Source: Rostratula benghalensis (Eukaryota; Chordata; Aves; Charadriiformes; Rostratulidae). From it: a DNA stretch of 64,000 nt. This document shows positions 50,176 to 61,267 of this stretch, piece by piece; the stretch's first letter is position 1, and each line of letters opens with the position of its first letter. Location: the NCBI GenBank assembly GCA_013399305.1, contig VXAI01000096.1:1984833-2048832 (forward strand). Direction: 5' to 3'. The notes below the pieces were generated by a model. It did no database searches and had not been told where the DNA came from. It worked only from the letters and a program-made list of their open reading frames with translations. Position numbers and translations under genes: made by a program.

Positions 50176-51499
50176 ATGTAAAAGAAGCCAGTATTTATAA
50201 TCAACTGACAGTTTTGACATGCATAATATCTGCTATAAAATGTTCAGTAGTTAATAGGATCCACATGGCCAAACTACTAATGTTCTAACCTAACCTTAGA
50301 CTATACTTCTAACCCTTTAGTATTTATTAGGGTTTCTCCTCTTAGCAAACATGCTCTTCTTTTATTCTCCTTGGCAATATAGGAGCATTAGTCTGTTACT
50401 TTTGTGTGTATTCCTGGGGAGAAGACTATTCTTTTTTCTAGTGAGAATCAACCTCAGCATATCTAAACATCTGCCCCTGTACCCTGCCCACAGACTCTGT
50501 GACAATTAAATCTCAGGTAGTAACTTAATGCAAAAAGAAATAGGTACACGCTGGACAGGGGCTGTGAGAAATGGCAATACTAAAAGCCATCATAAGTATC
50601 ACCAAATATGTAAAATAAATTGTTTAAAAGTGGCTAGCCCCATCTCTGATGGAAAAAAAAAAAAAGACCCACCTGGGTGTTACTGTCCACTCTTCACCAG
50701 ACCCACCTGCAAACAGTTTAACGAGAACTGCACTAAGCTTGGATGGTTTAGTATGGCAGTTTTCTGTGCATGATGTATTGTATCAGTCTGCAGTAATCAG
50801 AATTCACATCCAGAAATTCTCTTTGATCTGGTATCCTTACTGTCATTTGCTACAGGACATTAAGGAAATCACACAGACCAAATTGCCCCTTGTGCTCTTT
50901 GAGTTGGTCTCTCCAATCTTATATAAGCAGCACTTGCACAGTTTATGTTATTTATACCCATTCAGTGGACTATTCGAAGTGTAAAACCTACATCTTTCAT
51001 CAGTATAAAACTGGTTATGACTTCAGTAAAAAAACCTCAAACACAAAGTATCACTGGCTTGGTGACTTACATTCTCTCACTGACAGCCAGCTTTTAATTC
51101 AATCCTTGTTCCTGCATTCCTAAGAAAAAGAGGCTTCAGAGAGCTTGCAAATCTGGTGCAGTAGTTACAACAGTAGCTTGAGACGTATGAAAGCTAGAAT
51201 CTGTGCTTTGCTTTGCTATTATCTTCCCTGTGACGCTTCCTTTCCCTGGAACCATTTCAGCTGTGCCCTATTTTTTGTCTGGTCACCAAGGTTCTAATGT
51301 AGTAGTCCTAATAAAAGCAACACAGTAGGTACAGGGACTGCAGGCTCATCTTTGCTCAGCAGTGCAATAGCTTCTTGGAAGCAAGCAGAGGTGCAAAATA
51401 TAACTAACTACCTTTCCTATCAAAATCAGCAGGAGAAGCCAACTCTATAGTGTCATTTTACTCAATGCGAATGAGTCCTGGTGCAATACCCTTCTGCAG
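50176..51499. other. Non-coding stretch
   Basis: No gene is recognised. A 12-base A-run lies near 50,650-50,663. Frames at 50,528-51,123 overlap one another and have no family features. Confidence 0.5.
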
Positions 51500-51640
51500 T
51501 AGCTTCATCATTGCTGCTGTCTCTTAGAAAACTGAAGAACCTGAAGACACTGAAGCCAAGTGATTAGTCCAGGACGCACTGAGAGTCCATTTCAGAGCTA
51601 GGTTAGAATAAAAGAGTTCCGAGAACCTGGTCCTTTGGTC
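51500..51640 (-). repeat. MIR-like SINE fragment, antisense
   Basis: 'ctcttagaaaactgaagaac', 'gaagccaagtgattagtcca', 'tttcagagctaggttagaat' and 'gagaacctggtcc' fall in the order of the MIR complement ('acagatgaggaaactgaggcacagag', 'gacttgcccaaggtca', 'ggcagagctgggatt', 'gaacccaggtctcc'). Diverged, ends approximate. Confidence 0.55.
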
Positions 51641-52939
51641 AGACCACACCTCATTCTTCCTGTCCCTCCACCACAAAATACCGAGGTAAAAAGTATCCCT
51701 GCAAAAGCCCAGAACAGCAGTCACAAATGACAGAGTAATTAGAAGCATTATCTAGAAGAAACCAAGTAATATCTGCCTGTTCATTAAGAATGGGCCCAGA
51801 ATATGGCTCTTTTTAGGGGTTTGGCTAGGACTGCCAAGGATGGCATTCAATCCACTGTGGTTTGTTTATTAGCTTAGTTGCTTGTTTTATTCCCTACAGC
51901 ATTTGGCTTTTATTCAATCTATCTTCTATTTTCTTATCATATTAAATTCTTTTGGTCATTTAGTGTCCTTTAATCTTTATATCTAATTCTTCTGAAAGAA
52001 TATTGAGTGCCTAAAAATACAAACATGTATCACTAGTAGCAATGTCTACTGTTAAGGTTGCTCAGCTTTTTCTCACATATAACACTGGGAATGGGAATAC
52101 ACCTTTTGCCATCTCCAGGAAAAGAAAATGTAGTAAGGTTATAGGAGGGTCCAGAGTAGAGTGTGGACATAAAAGGACACTGAGGGTGGGAGAAAGAGCC
52201 CCAGAACTGGCCAGGAGTGCGGAGCGAAGAAGTCAGGTTATGGGGCAAGTAGATAAGAGAAGATGAGGTGTGTAAGATCAAAAGAAATCTGAGAGGGAAA
52301 GAAAGAACAGGGCAGCTACAAATTAAAAGGAAGTGAGATGGAAATTTGCAAAGTGAGTTACAACTGATGGAATTTTGCTTGTTGGAGTAAGTGAAAAAGG
52401 AGATCAGGAGAAAAGCTGGTATAGAGTAGAGAGCTCAAGAGCAGAGAGAACTGACCAAGAGCAGGGGAACTACAACACAGACCTGAAACCGAACCCCATC
52501 ACTCCTGCATCCTCTGTCAGCCAGGATGGTGAAATTTCTTGGCAGCGTGCATCTGATTATTTCTTTATTCTGCATCCTTTAATGCCAGGATCACATGCCA
52601 TATAGCAGTATAACAATGTACTCTGTTAGCTCAAGTGATAGAAGTTTGTGCTAGAGATCTGAAAAAAGCCATGTTAAACTCTTGATGCAAGAACTGCTAC
52701 AAGCCTTGCTCCACTATGGATGTAAGCATCAAAATCTTGCTCACTGGGGAAAACCACCTCTTTGCTCTAATGAAGAGAATTATACTATAAAAGATTTTAA
52801 AGACTTAATATTGCAACTCCACTGATCATGAAGGCGTATGCTAGTTGGGTCCCTAAGATCATAAAAAGGGAAAAAGTTTGTTCAACAGACTTTGTGGCTA
52901 GGACTTGAATGCACGCACGTGTCCATAAAACTAGAGACA
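51641..52939. other. Non-coding stretch
   Basis: No gene is recognised. A purine-rich block at 52,180-52,470 gives charged open frames that are only compositional. Confidence 0.5.
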
Positions 52940-53100
52940 GAAGGCATGGGTGCTATTCTTAGGTCTGCCAAAAGAATGGCATGACCTTGGGCAATCTATT
53001 AACCTCTCCACACCTCAACTTCCCTTTCCATATAAAAGAATGAGGATGACATATTTTGTACTTGACAGGTTTGTAGATCACTAAGACCTATGAGATATAC
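52940..53100 (+). repeat. MIR-like SINE fragment
   Basis: 'ttaggtctgcc', 'gcatgaccttgggcaatcta' 'ttaacctctccacacctcaa', 'cttccctttccatataaaag' 'aatgaggatgacat' and 'cttgacaggtttgtag' follow the MIR order exactly, with the core 'tgaccttgggcaa' intact. The 5' head is not clear. It lies in the same orientation as the 43.7-kb copy. Confidence 0.75.
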
Positions 53101-53817
53101 CCAAGGGTAGCTCACGCTAACTAGCTAGTTCTGCACCTCTGGGCAGGAGAGATGCCATTTCCATTTTATGCACCACCCAATGCAGTCAGAATTATGGTCA
53201 GAAGTCAACTCCTCTGGTCCATTAATATACACCCTGGCATGTCTCAATGCTGCATTCAAGAACTAATCTGCCTCCAGTCTCGGCTAATTGGAAAAGGTTT
53301 TTTTCTCTATGTTATGTGGATTTCCAAAAGTTAAATCTTGAGTGATAGACAGTGCTGTCACAGCAGCATTAAGTGTTTAGAGAGTGATTATTCTTGAAAG
53401 ACTTTCATTTTTCAAACTTCTGCTTTCAGAAAAAGCTGTGGAAATAAATGAGAACACCAAGGGCTAAACAGCACTTTGAGCTTTACAACAATGATCTCCA
53501 GGAAGGGGATGCAATAGCCCAGAGCCTTGGCTATTGCATTTACCATTACAAGAATCTGCAGGTTTCCTCATATCACTGTTGGCATTTAGGGGCTTGCATC
53601 ATGTAAAATCCTATTCATAACAGTCAATGTGCTCCTGAGAGGAATCACTCTCAAAACGTCAATATACTTTTTTGTAACCTTTCTATATAATAAAAAAAAG
53701 AGACAGCTTCAATTAGTGAGGAATATTCCATATAAACTAGATTATTTTAAAAGTTCCAGCAATATTAAAAGATATTTTTAGTAAATGAACAGCTGTCACT
53801 TTGGCAACATTTGTAGC

Positions 53818-53844
53818 TTTTTTTTTTTCTTTTTTTTTTTTCAG
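53818..53844 (+). other. Polypyrimidine tract with CAG, 3' splice-site-like
   Basis: Two T-runs separated by one C run straight into CAG ending at 53,844, which is a strong textbook acceptor. I see no matching donor within the next few hundred bases and no coding exon, so it may be only a T-rich simple repeat. Confidence 0.3.
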
Positions 53845-54417
53845 TTTTGATATACCTGGTCACTTATTCTGTAGGAGTCAAACCCACACTCATAATTTCT
53901 CACTACAGCAAACAGAAACTATGCCTGCTGAGAAGATGAATAAGGAATATTCAGTATTTATGATCCCACTGCCACCAGCAGCTAAACAGCCAGCTTGGTG
54001 GAAGCAGAAACTTGCCCCATACAGTGTCTGTTGTTAATCCCTGGATCAACACAAGTGGAGGCAACTGCACAGAAGGGCAAGGAAGGGCCCTGTTTAGAAC
54101 ACCCATCCCCCTCAGTGTCTTGCCAGAGGAAATCAGCCCATTTTGCCCTGGTGATGCACAGGCAGACCAGGCTGTAAGCACTGAGCTGTCAACCCTGCCA
54201 ACATGCTACCAAGATGAACATGCACACTGTTAGGAGATTAAATCCCAAACCTCACTACTAGCAGAGGTGGATGAACAGGTCCTTTCCTAGCAGCACAGCT
54301 TTTACACATCTTCCTCTCCTCTTCCATTCTCCTGGCCTCCCATCAGTACTAGGGCTTGAGCACTTCCTTTCCTCTTATTCCCTAAAGGAATATTTGACTT
54401 GCATTCTAGCAAAAAGC

Positions 54418-54438
54418 TTTTATTATTATTATTATTAT
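54418..54438 (+). repeat. TTA microsatellite
   Basis: About seven TTA/TAT units in perfect tandem, followed by TATA. Trinucleotide simple repeat. Confidence 0.95.
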
Positions 54439-55769
54439 ATACAGATTTATCAGTGAAACTCTTCAGGGGGAAAGCTTTTGTCATCCGTGAAAGTGCAGCA
54501 CAAAGAAACCTGGCCTTATCTTACTAATTACCCCAGTGCCTCCCCAAATCCTATCAAGCTGCTTGTTATTAATCAGTTAGAACAGTGTTGCATGTATGGC
54601 AATATAACATATGCCAGGATGAGATCTGTTTACAGAACTCCAGCTTTGGCAATGAGCAGTGAGATGCTGACGCCAAGAGAAGCAGCCTTGCTGCAGTCTA
54701 TCAGCCTGATCAGGGGCCAGAAGACACGTGAGGTTTCAGGTGTTGGATCTAGAGGGCTGTGGATGTCATTCCCTCATCACCTTCCCCACACTGTCCCTAA
54801 AATAATGCATATTTTGAGTTAGACTTCATCCCAGAAAAAAAAAAAACAAAACAAAAAAACCCAAAAAACCAAACAAATCCTGGGATAGATGTGGATATGA
54901 GCTCATCAGGGGTATCAAACACCATGGTGCCCATCTGATGTCCCATGAAAAGAAAGAGGTTCTTTTGCCCTTTTGTTTTATACCTGCACCCCAGCAGTGC
55001 AGAGGTGTAAGGTCCCCAGTCCAATTGGTCTGTTGATTTCTGTCAGTTCTCACATCCAGTTTGTCACAAGAGGAACTGAGAAAATCTTATCACAAAGTTG
55101 TTTCACTCTCATCACCCTGAAGTTTCTTTGTGACAACATATGGAATGTATATGGAGCAAAAGCTATTCTGTCAATCCTGTCCAACCAGTAACTTCTCTGG
55201 TGGAGGCTGAGAAATTCACTAGCAAACTAATGGATCCAAGCCCAGAGACACTTAACTGCTAATGCAGTGACCAGTGGTGCGCACTCTCTTTTCAGAGAAG
55301 CATGTGTATGCTCCTCTCAGATGTGTTAGTGCCAGAGTCTTGACACAGCTCTTCAAGCAAATTCCTGCTTAAGGCAAGTGAGAATTTTGCCCCAGGAAAG
55401 GCTGCTGCAGTGATGGCAGAGAGCAAAGCAAATCCACAACCTTCCTCTAAAAGGCAATGTGGAAAAAGCTGCACAGGTTGATGAATAAAGTTGGACAATA
55501 AGGTCTCACTAGAAAGTGATTGTGATTTTTGCCAAGCATAGACTGAAAGGTCTAGACCAGAACTTCTTCCTGGAGGTGGGGGTGAGGAAATATACAAGAA
55601 ACGAGAGAAGTAGCACGTGATCTTTCTTTTGAGACATCTTTCTACTTTCTGACAATCAGCAGCTCAGAGTGAAGATGCAGCTAAACCCATCCCTCTTCCC
55701 ACTTGAGAATGTCAAAACATTTTGTTAACAGTGGCAGGTCAAGTTTCACAGCCAGGCTGAAAAACAGCA

Positions 55770-55915
55770 AATTATTACTATTGCTACTTACAGGTCATGA
55801 AACAGAGACACCGAGAGATGAAAGAACTTGACTACAGTCCATTTGTGGCAATGCTGAGAAGAGAATCCAGGAAGTCTTGTGGCTGATCATCTGCTTTGTG
55901 CATCATCCCATTTAC
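55770..55915 (-). repeat. MIR-like SINE fragment, antisense
   Basis: 'acttacaggtcatgaaacag' 'agacaccgagagatgaaaga' 'acttgactacagtcc', then 'gagaatccaggaagtcttg' and 'catctgctttgtgcatcatc' parallel the complement of MIR ('ttacagatgaggaaactgaggcacagagaggttaagtaacttgcccaaggtca', 'gggattcgaacccaggtc', 'tccagtgctctttccac'). Order and spacing are good. Confidence 0.68.
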
Positions 55916-56934
55916 TTTCTCCAAAAGGCACTGTTACAGGTATACTACATTCAGTAAATAGTCTTCAAGCAATAGTACAAAGTAATCTCACCACAGTGTT
56001 TGTCCCTTATTTTCTTCAACAATCAACACATAGTATTACCTCTTTCATTTTACACATTGCTTCTTTCCTATTCTGGGCTTGGTATTTAGACTCCGAAACG
56101 ATACTGGTTTTGCAAGAAAACACAGAAGTAATTCTGCTGACTTCAAATACATGCTGCTCCAAGTCTTTTGTAATGAAGAATGCCAGCTAGATATATAGGG
56201 TTATCCTCTACTCAAGATATGTTAAATATGTGTCTGGACAGAACAAGGAGAGAGCAGATGGGACTGCAGTTTAGCATTTTATCCAAGCAGGAGCACTCCG
56301 TAAGGCAGCATGTCTGAGTCCAAGCCTCAGCCCTAGCTTAGTTAAACCTAGGTTGACCTTCTAGCCAAGGAATAAGAGCACTGTTGAGTCAGCTGTACAA
56401 CAACGCAGAGGGAGATGGCAACGGCTCATAAATCTGTTTTGTATTTTAGTATGCCATTAATCTACTCCTAATTAGGACAAAGCACAGGATGAAACCCTAG
56501 GCAGGCACTGATGCTGCCCTTATTACCTGCGGATTGATTCTCCTCTCACTCATACTGGTGTTACATCAGTGATTTGCTGGTGTTTCTCTGGTTTGCTTTG
56601 CTGCAGTGAGGATATGAATCTGGCCCAGAGCTCTAATATCTATCCTAATTTAATTCGTGTCTCTGTCTCCATGTGGGAATTCTCATCTAGACGCAACCCC
56701 CTTTGGGCGCTGTGCTATTTCCAAATATAGGACCTTTTCCCTTTTGTACTGAATTTGGTGGGAAGCCCACCTTTCTCTAGTTCATTCACATGACTTGCAA
56801 CATGGTTTATTTTAAGGTTAGATTTAAGATATTTCTCTCCTCTGCCTACAGTGCTCTTTAAGTACACTGTATTTTTTATTATTTTGTGTGGTTTTCTTAC
56901 ACATAAATCAATATATAATGAAGTTAAGCACTTT
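55916..56934. other. Non-coding stretch
   Basis: No gene is recognised. A segment at 56,550-56,625 ('ctcatactggtgttacatca' ... 'gaatctggcccagagctct') looks like an old sauropsid interspersed sequence ('actggtgtaactgagatcagaatctggccc' type) that I cannot name. It gives no coding signal. Confidence 0.45.
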
Positions 56935-57140
56935 TACACTTGCCAAGGCACTGGCAGACATTAACTCTCCTAGACCCCTGGGAAGTGAGTAAAATAAAGA
57001 GCATTATTAGCCTCTCTATCTAGGTCTTTCCAGTGCATTCCGCAGCAGAGTAGGGACATGTCAGATTTTACAGACAAAACGAGGCTGGGAGATTAAGGAG
57101 CAAACTGTACTAGGGCAAGGAAGAATATGACCCAGAGAAA
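56935..57140 (-). repeat. MIR-like SINE fragment, antisense
   Basis: 'ttaactctcctagacccctg' 'ggaagtgagtaaaataaaga' 'gcattattagcc' and 'cagattttacagacaaaacg' 'aggctgggagattaag' follow the MIR complement ('cctcacaacacccctgtgaggtaggtaagtattattatcc', 'cattttacagatggggaaactgaggcacagagaggttaag'). There is a diverged insert of about 50 bases between the two parts. Confidence 0.55.
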
Positions 57141-57350
57141 TCAGCTAGTGCTTATTGCAGCTGAAATGTGCAGAGAACTCACAACCCCATGTACCATGAA
57201 GCTGTGCTCTCAGCAACAGACTTTGGATGCAAGACAGACACTAAGCCAAGGCCAATGGATTTATGTAGATGCAGCTATTGCTTCCTAATTCTACCCCACA
57301 AGGCATATGTCTTCAGAAAGCAGATAGCTCCAAAGATTTATGGAGATGAT

Positions 57351-57393
57351 GGGGTTTTTGGGGTTTTGTTTTTTTTTTTTGGGGGGTGGGGGG
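57351..57393 (+). repeat. G/T-rich simple sequence
   Basis: G4, T5, G4, a T-rich spacer of 17 bases, then G6-T-G6. The spacer exceeds the usual quadruplex loop limit, so only a non-canonical structure is plausible. Confidence 0.7.
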
Positions 57394-57429
57394 CATGCCA
57401 AATGTTTTGGTGTGTTAGGCTAGAGATGT

Positions 57430-57515
57430 AGCTGTAGTGATTTGCCCAAGGTACCGCAACAGAACAGGCCAAAAAATTGGAATCACAGAGGTTCTGGCTC
57501 TCAGCTCCAAGTGTA
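57430..57515 (-). repeat. MIR-like SINE fragment, antisense
   Basis: 'gtagtgatttgcccaaggta' 'ccgcaacagaacaggcc', 'attggaatcacagaggttct' and 'ggctctcagctcc' match the MIR complement ('gacttgcccaaggtcacacagcaagtcagtggcag', 'gggattagaacccagggctcctgactcc'). It may be the far part of the same insertion as 56,935-57,140, or a second one. Confidence 0.55.
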
Positions 57516-59144
57516 GCTCAGCCCAGCATTACTATCTCAGTGGTATTCTCTTCTACACTGATTGACAGATTCATATTTAATACATGTACATCCTTAAACT
57601 CTTGAAAGGACAAACCCGTGAAATGAACCATTTCCCTATTTCAGCAAAGCCAAATGTCACAGATGACACCCCAGGGCAACACCAATCCACGAATAAACAC
57701 CTGGGAATGTCTAAGGAACAAACCTGTAGGGGAAAGAGGAAACAAAATGTCATGGTGTAACCTATGGGTGAGGATTTGTTACAAGACCCCTTTGTGCCCA
57801 ACCACAGAGAATATGGGCTTGCTAGAGCCTGAAGCTCACAAAACAGCAGCTCACAGTTGTTAATTCTAGAGAACCAAGTTCAAACCCTGCTGTGCTGGCC
57901 AGGATGGAAACCAATCACAATACAAGGCAAATCCTTTTAATATATTGCATATCATTGCAGTAATCCAAGACAAATCTCAGAAAAGAATATGCCTTTGCAA
58001 GAGTATTTTAGTCGCGGTGAAAATTATGCCAGTGGAAAAACAGCAAAGTGATCTTAGAAGCATTCAAGTTGCCCATCAGCTCTCAAATGAGAATCCCTAG
58101 GCAGGAGACTGAGGAGGCCACAGCATCCAAAAGGATGCCAGGGAATGCTGTGGTTCTGCACAAAGGCAAATACGTTTGTACTAAGGCAGAGAACACAGCT
58201 ACACAATGCAGCATCAATAGAGTTTACTTTTCTACTCCAGAGGACCACCTCCATTTGTTGTAAAATTGTATATGTGTGCACATAGCACAGCTTCTTTATA
58301 GCCCAAGGTCTAATGGTAGATGCCAAATGTGTCTGCAAGCTTCTTGTTTTGCTATCGCCAAGTTTAGAAATGCAATGTCTTAAAAAAATAAAAGCTGAGG
58401 TTCAAATGACTCCAGATTATACCAACATAAGAAAAACATTAAGTATTTATAGACAAAAATATAAGAAGTGTCAATACCAATGACTATTTACTACATAACT
58501 TACCCCAAATCCTACCTCAGTTACCAAGAGCTGTAGATCTAATCAGAAATTTCCATGTCTTGAGTGAAGTCAGGAAAATCAGTCCATTTTCCCTTGTGGT
58601 AACCCATACCATTCCTGGGGTTTCTCCATTACTGTTACACAGGAGAGAGTTCAGATGGAGTGGGTGGATTCTGGCTCCTTTAAATACATTTTTCAAATAT
58701 AAGAGTTCAAAAGCTGAAAAAAAGCGATTTTTAAAAATACTTGATAAGATGCTGATTGTGAAAATCTCTGAATTAGAAGAAAGTCTACAACAACAAAAAG
58801 ATGCAGAAGAAATCTATAATGAACAAAAAAGTAATTTTAGATTGTTCCCTAAGGAAAATAACCCAAAGTATATCTCCTTAAAGCAGCAAAGACTTTAATG
58901 GAAACAAAGACTAATATCCCTTTTTTGTTGTTGTTGGAAAACATCACTCCAGTTCCCATGCTGTAAGAATGGTTTGCTTTGCAAACCATTTTGAAAAAAT
59001 AAAAAAGGGTTTGACACAGGATCTGAAGTTACCAGTATAGCTCTAGTTTCTAATGTCCAAAATCTTTTGGTTTTTATTTTAAATTAAAATCCTGAACACC
59101 TTTAGTAGTATTGAACACTTCTACAATACCTTTTTGCATTAAAT
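57516..59144. other. Non-coding stretch
   Basis: No gene is recognised. The 112-codon frame at 58,560-58,898 looks coiled-coil-like near its end (Glu/Lys/Gln rich), but it starts at a non-ATG codon in A-rich DNA and is not supported. A perfect 10-bp hairpin lies at 58,968-58,990. Confidence 0.5.
58966..58992. repeat. Perfect 10-bp hairpin with T3 loop
   Basis: AATGGTTTGC and GCAAACCATT are exact reverse complements separated by TTT. One wobble pair and one A-T pair extend the stem to 12. It is followed by an A-rich tail. There is no neighbour to suggest a function; about one such structure would be expected by chance in the window. Confidence 0.75.
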
Positions 59145-59280
59145 CTTAGGATGTCTTGCAAAGGTTAGAGACACTATCTCCATTTTATAAAGAAGGAAAC
59201 AAGCATGGAGAGACGATTTGTCCAGATCCACCAAGCAGACCAGGATCAAATACAGAGCTACGATCCATCCTCCTGCATGT
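59145..59280 (-). repeat. MIR-like SINE fragment, antisense
   Basis: 'tctccattttataaagaagg' 'aaacaagcatggagagacga' 'tttgtccagatcca', then 'accaggatcaaatacagagc' parallel the MIR complement ('ccattttacagatgaggaaactgaggcacagagaggttaagtgacttgcccaaggtca', 'gggattcgaacccag'). Ends approximate. Confidence 0.6.
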
Positions 59281-60589
59281 TCCAGTCATACAGAAATTAG
59301 CATTCCCTTTAATTGCATTTTTATTTCCTCTTAGAGAGTGCATAGGAATATCTGGAAATTTAGTAGCAATTTTTAAAAGTGCTTTTGGGGAAAAGGAAAA
59401 TTTTAGTCACTCATTATGCGACTAAATTAATGCACATAGAAAAACACTCTTATGAATATAAAGCATGGCATACACTCCACTTCCTAGGCTATTTAATATT
59501 TGCTCTGAAACTCTGAATCAAATCAAATCCCTCAACACAGTATTGTTTACAACTTATTTCAACTTCAATTGAGGAGAAAACACAGAGGTTTCTCTTCAGT
59601 TTACAAGTGGCTGTGCTCTACTGATGTCACCTTCAACAACACTCAATAGTCCTCTATCCCATCCAGCTCCTGACACTCTCTGAATATTGGTGCCTATCAG
59701 TCTCAAGTACTCTGAAGGCAAGCCTGAATCACTTCCACTGCATATTTCAAGACATATTTAGCACAACAATAATTTCAGACAGAGCTCTTCCTTACTACCT
59801 TATTTTTGTCTCAACCTTAATTCAATAACTTACCAAAATCCATTGATTATTTGGTTATGGAATCACTTGTTCTATATATGATTATCTTATGTAAATATGT
59901 AGGGAGAGAGAGCAAGCTACAAATCAACTCCACAAACACTTCCAGGTTTAGCACATAAAAATCCCCTGAAAATTACAACCAACTTCATGCAACCTTGAGG
60001 AGACAACACTGATGCAGAATACTCACCACGCCAATTAAAATTACTATCGTCTAATTGACCCTTATATTTTCCTTTCCATCACAGAGATGGGAAACACACA
60101 CTCCCTGAAACTTTCCCCACTCAAGTACCAGCACATACCAGACATGGGGAACAGCTAACCCATGCATTAGTCACTGGGGTAATAGTAGACATTTTAACAC
60201 CATACACTGGAAGAAAACAGGAAAACATTTTGCCAGGTAAAGCTGGCAGGAGAGCTGGAGTAGGTAGATGAGGTATAATTATGCTTGATGGAATTTGGCC
60301 AGAACACTAGATCAAATTCACTTAACAGCCATGTTAAAGCCTTAAACAGGGATACTTTAGTTTTCTGTCTTACCTAAAAGGCAGCATGTTGTCTCTGTAT
60401 GTAATAACATATAGACTTGGTCACAGTGGCTTGCAGGAGAGTTTTAAGTGTGTATTATATTAGTGCATACTTATCAATATTCAAAACCTGAGCATCGGTA
60501 TCATATACTTATGCACAAATTTGCATAAATATACATCAATTTGCATAAAACTACACAAACACACGGCCACTTTCTCCCTGACACCCACT
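59281..60589. other. Non-coding, A+C-rich flank of the second island
   Basis: No gene is recognised. The + strand becomes increasingly A+C rich towards the island: 59,641-59,700 has 34 of 60, 60,121-60,180 has 35, and 60,541-60,600 has 42 (A19 C23 G6 T12). This mirrors the G+T excess on the other side of the island. Confidence 0.55.
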
Positions 60590-61010
60590 CCACACTTAGG
60601 CTGCACTCCCCCCATCCCTCCCGAGGGGCTTCACCGCTGGCTTTCCCGCCCACCTTCCCACGGCGCCACGGGCATTTCGCGGCCATTCAGCCGGGGAAAC
60701 GCACACAGAGACTCCCGGTACCGAGCCCAGGGGCAGCTCCCACCGCCCGGTTCCCGCTACCGCCCGGTTCTGTGAGGGCCCAGCCACCGAGGGGGCTTAT
60801 CCTCCTGCCCCCAGTGAGGGACACTTTAACTAAGAGCCCCCAGCCCGCCAGGGGAAAGGCCCCCTCAGGAATGGGGGGAGAGAGGCCTGGGCCTGTGGGA
60901 GGGAATAGGCCCCCTCAGGCACAGCGGAGAGCCCTGCGGCGGCAAGGGGAAGGCCTGAGCTTTGTGGGAAACAGCCCCTTTAAAGGGGTCAGCCCCCAGG
61001 CCATGAGGTG
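60590..61010 (+). promoter_or_regulatory. Second GC-rich / CpG island, probable promoter
   Basis: About 420 bases of high G+C with frequent CpG ('cccgaggggcttcaccgctg', 'cggcgccacgggcatttcgc', 'gccctgcggcggcaagggg') rise out of CpG-poor DNA. There is no TATA box in the usual sense. Strand composition switches sharply here, from A+C rich on the left to G+T rich on the right, and a perfect splice-donor octamer follows at 61,262. This suggests a promoter firing mainly rightward, perhaps in both directions. A 156-codon frame (60,541-61,011) begins at a non-ATG codon and is Pro/Arg-rich through base composition, so I do not call it a gene. A degenerate tandem repeat (about 50 bases) lies within. 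A GC-rich minisatellite is the alternative. Confidence 0.55.
60851..60985. repeat. Degenerate ~50-bp tandem units in the island
   Basis: The 13-mer AGGCCCCCTCAGG occurs at 60,857-60,869 and again at 60,907-60,919, each time preceded by a GGGAA-type lead and followed 6-11 bases later by GGAGAG. A weaker third copy (GGGGAAGGCCTGAG) begins at 60,946. The GCCCCTTTAAAGGGGTC palindrome follows at about 60,971-60,990. Confidence 0.6.
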
Positions 61011-61149
61011 AAACACCTTTAAAAGGAGAGGGGAAGGAAGGGGGAGACCTCTGAGGCTGTATGTGGAGTGATTTTAGGGTTGGAGGTTTTTTGTTTGTTT
61101 GTTTTGGGGTTTGGTTTGTTTGGGGGTCTGAGTTGAGGGGAGGGGGGGA

Positions 61150-61168
61150 AGAGGAGGAGGAGGAGGAG
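61150..61168 (+). repeat. GGA microsatellite
   Basis: Six GAG/GGA units in tandem within a purine-rich block. Simple sequence. Confidence 0.9.
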
Positions 61169-61261
61169 TAGTTCTGATGTGTGCATGCCTTACTTTTATG
61201 AAGAAGAGCAACAGTCTTCATAAGGAGAGGACAGAAAGTACAGACACGTCTATGATGGGAG

Positions 61262-61267
61262 GTGAGT
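61262..61267 (+). other. Candidate 5' splice site
   Basis: GAG|GTGAGT gives a full match to the AG|GTRAGT donor consensus, with the exon ending at 61,261, about 250 bases after the second island. It is the best donor on the + strand near either island. The partner acceptor was not identified, so it stays a candidate. Confidence 0.35.

Larger units (their letters stand above)
53101..55769. other. Non-coding stretch with simple repeats
   Basis: No gene is recognised. The stretch includes a T-rich tract ending in CAG (53,818-53,844), a TTA microsatellite (54,418-54,438), and an A-rich block at 54,835-54,878 flanked by ATCCCAG/CTGGGAT. Frames of up to 114 codons have no domains. Confidence 0.5.

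Noticed and set aside
54825..54891. ATCCCAG/CTGGGAT arms around an A-rich block
   Set aside because: Seven-base arms across a long loop are at chance level; the A-rich block is simple sequence.
57351..57367. Ciliate-telomere-like GGGGTTTTTGGGGTTTTG
   Set aside because: Two irregular units within simple G/T sequence; no meaning in a bird.
58560..58898. 112-codon frame with coiled-coil-like Glu/Lys/Gln text
   Set aside because: TTG start in A-rich DNA. A-rich sequence gives Lys/Glu/Asn/Gln runs without being coding.
60541..61011. 156-codon Pro/Arg-rich frame in the second island
   Set aside because: It begins at TTG, its composition follows the GC content, and the degenerate tandem repeat runs through it out of step with codons.
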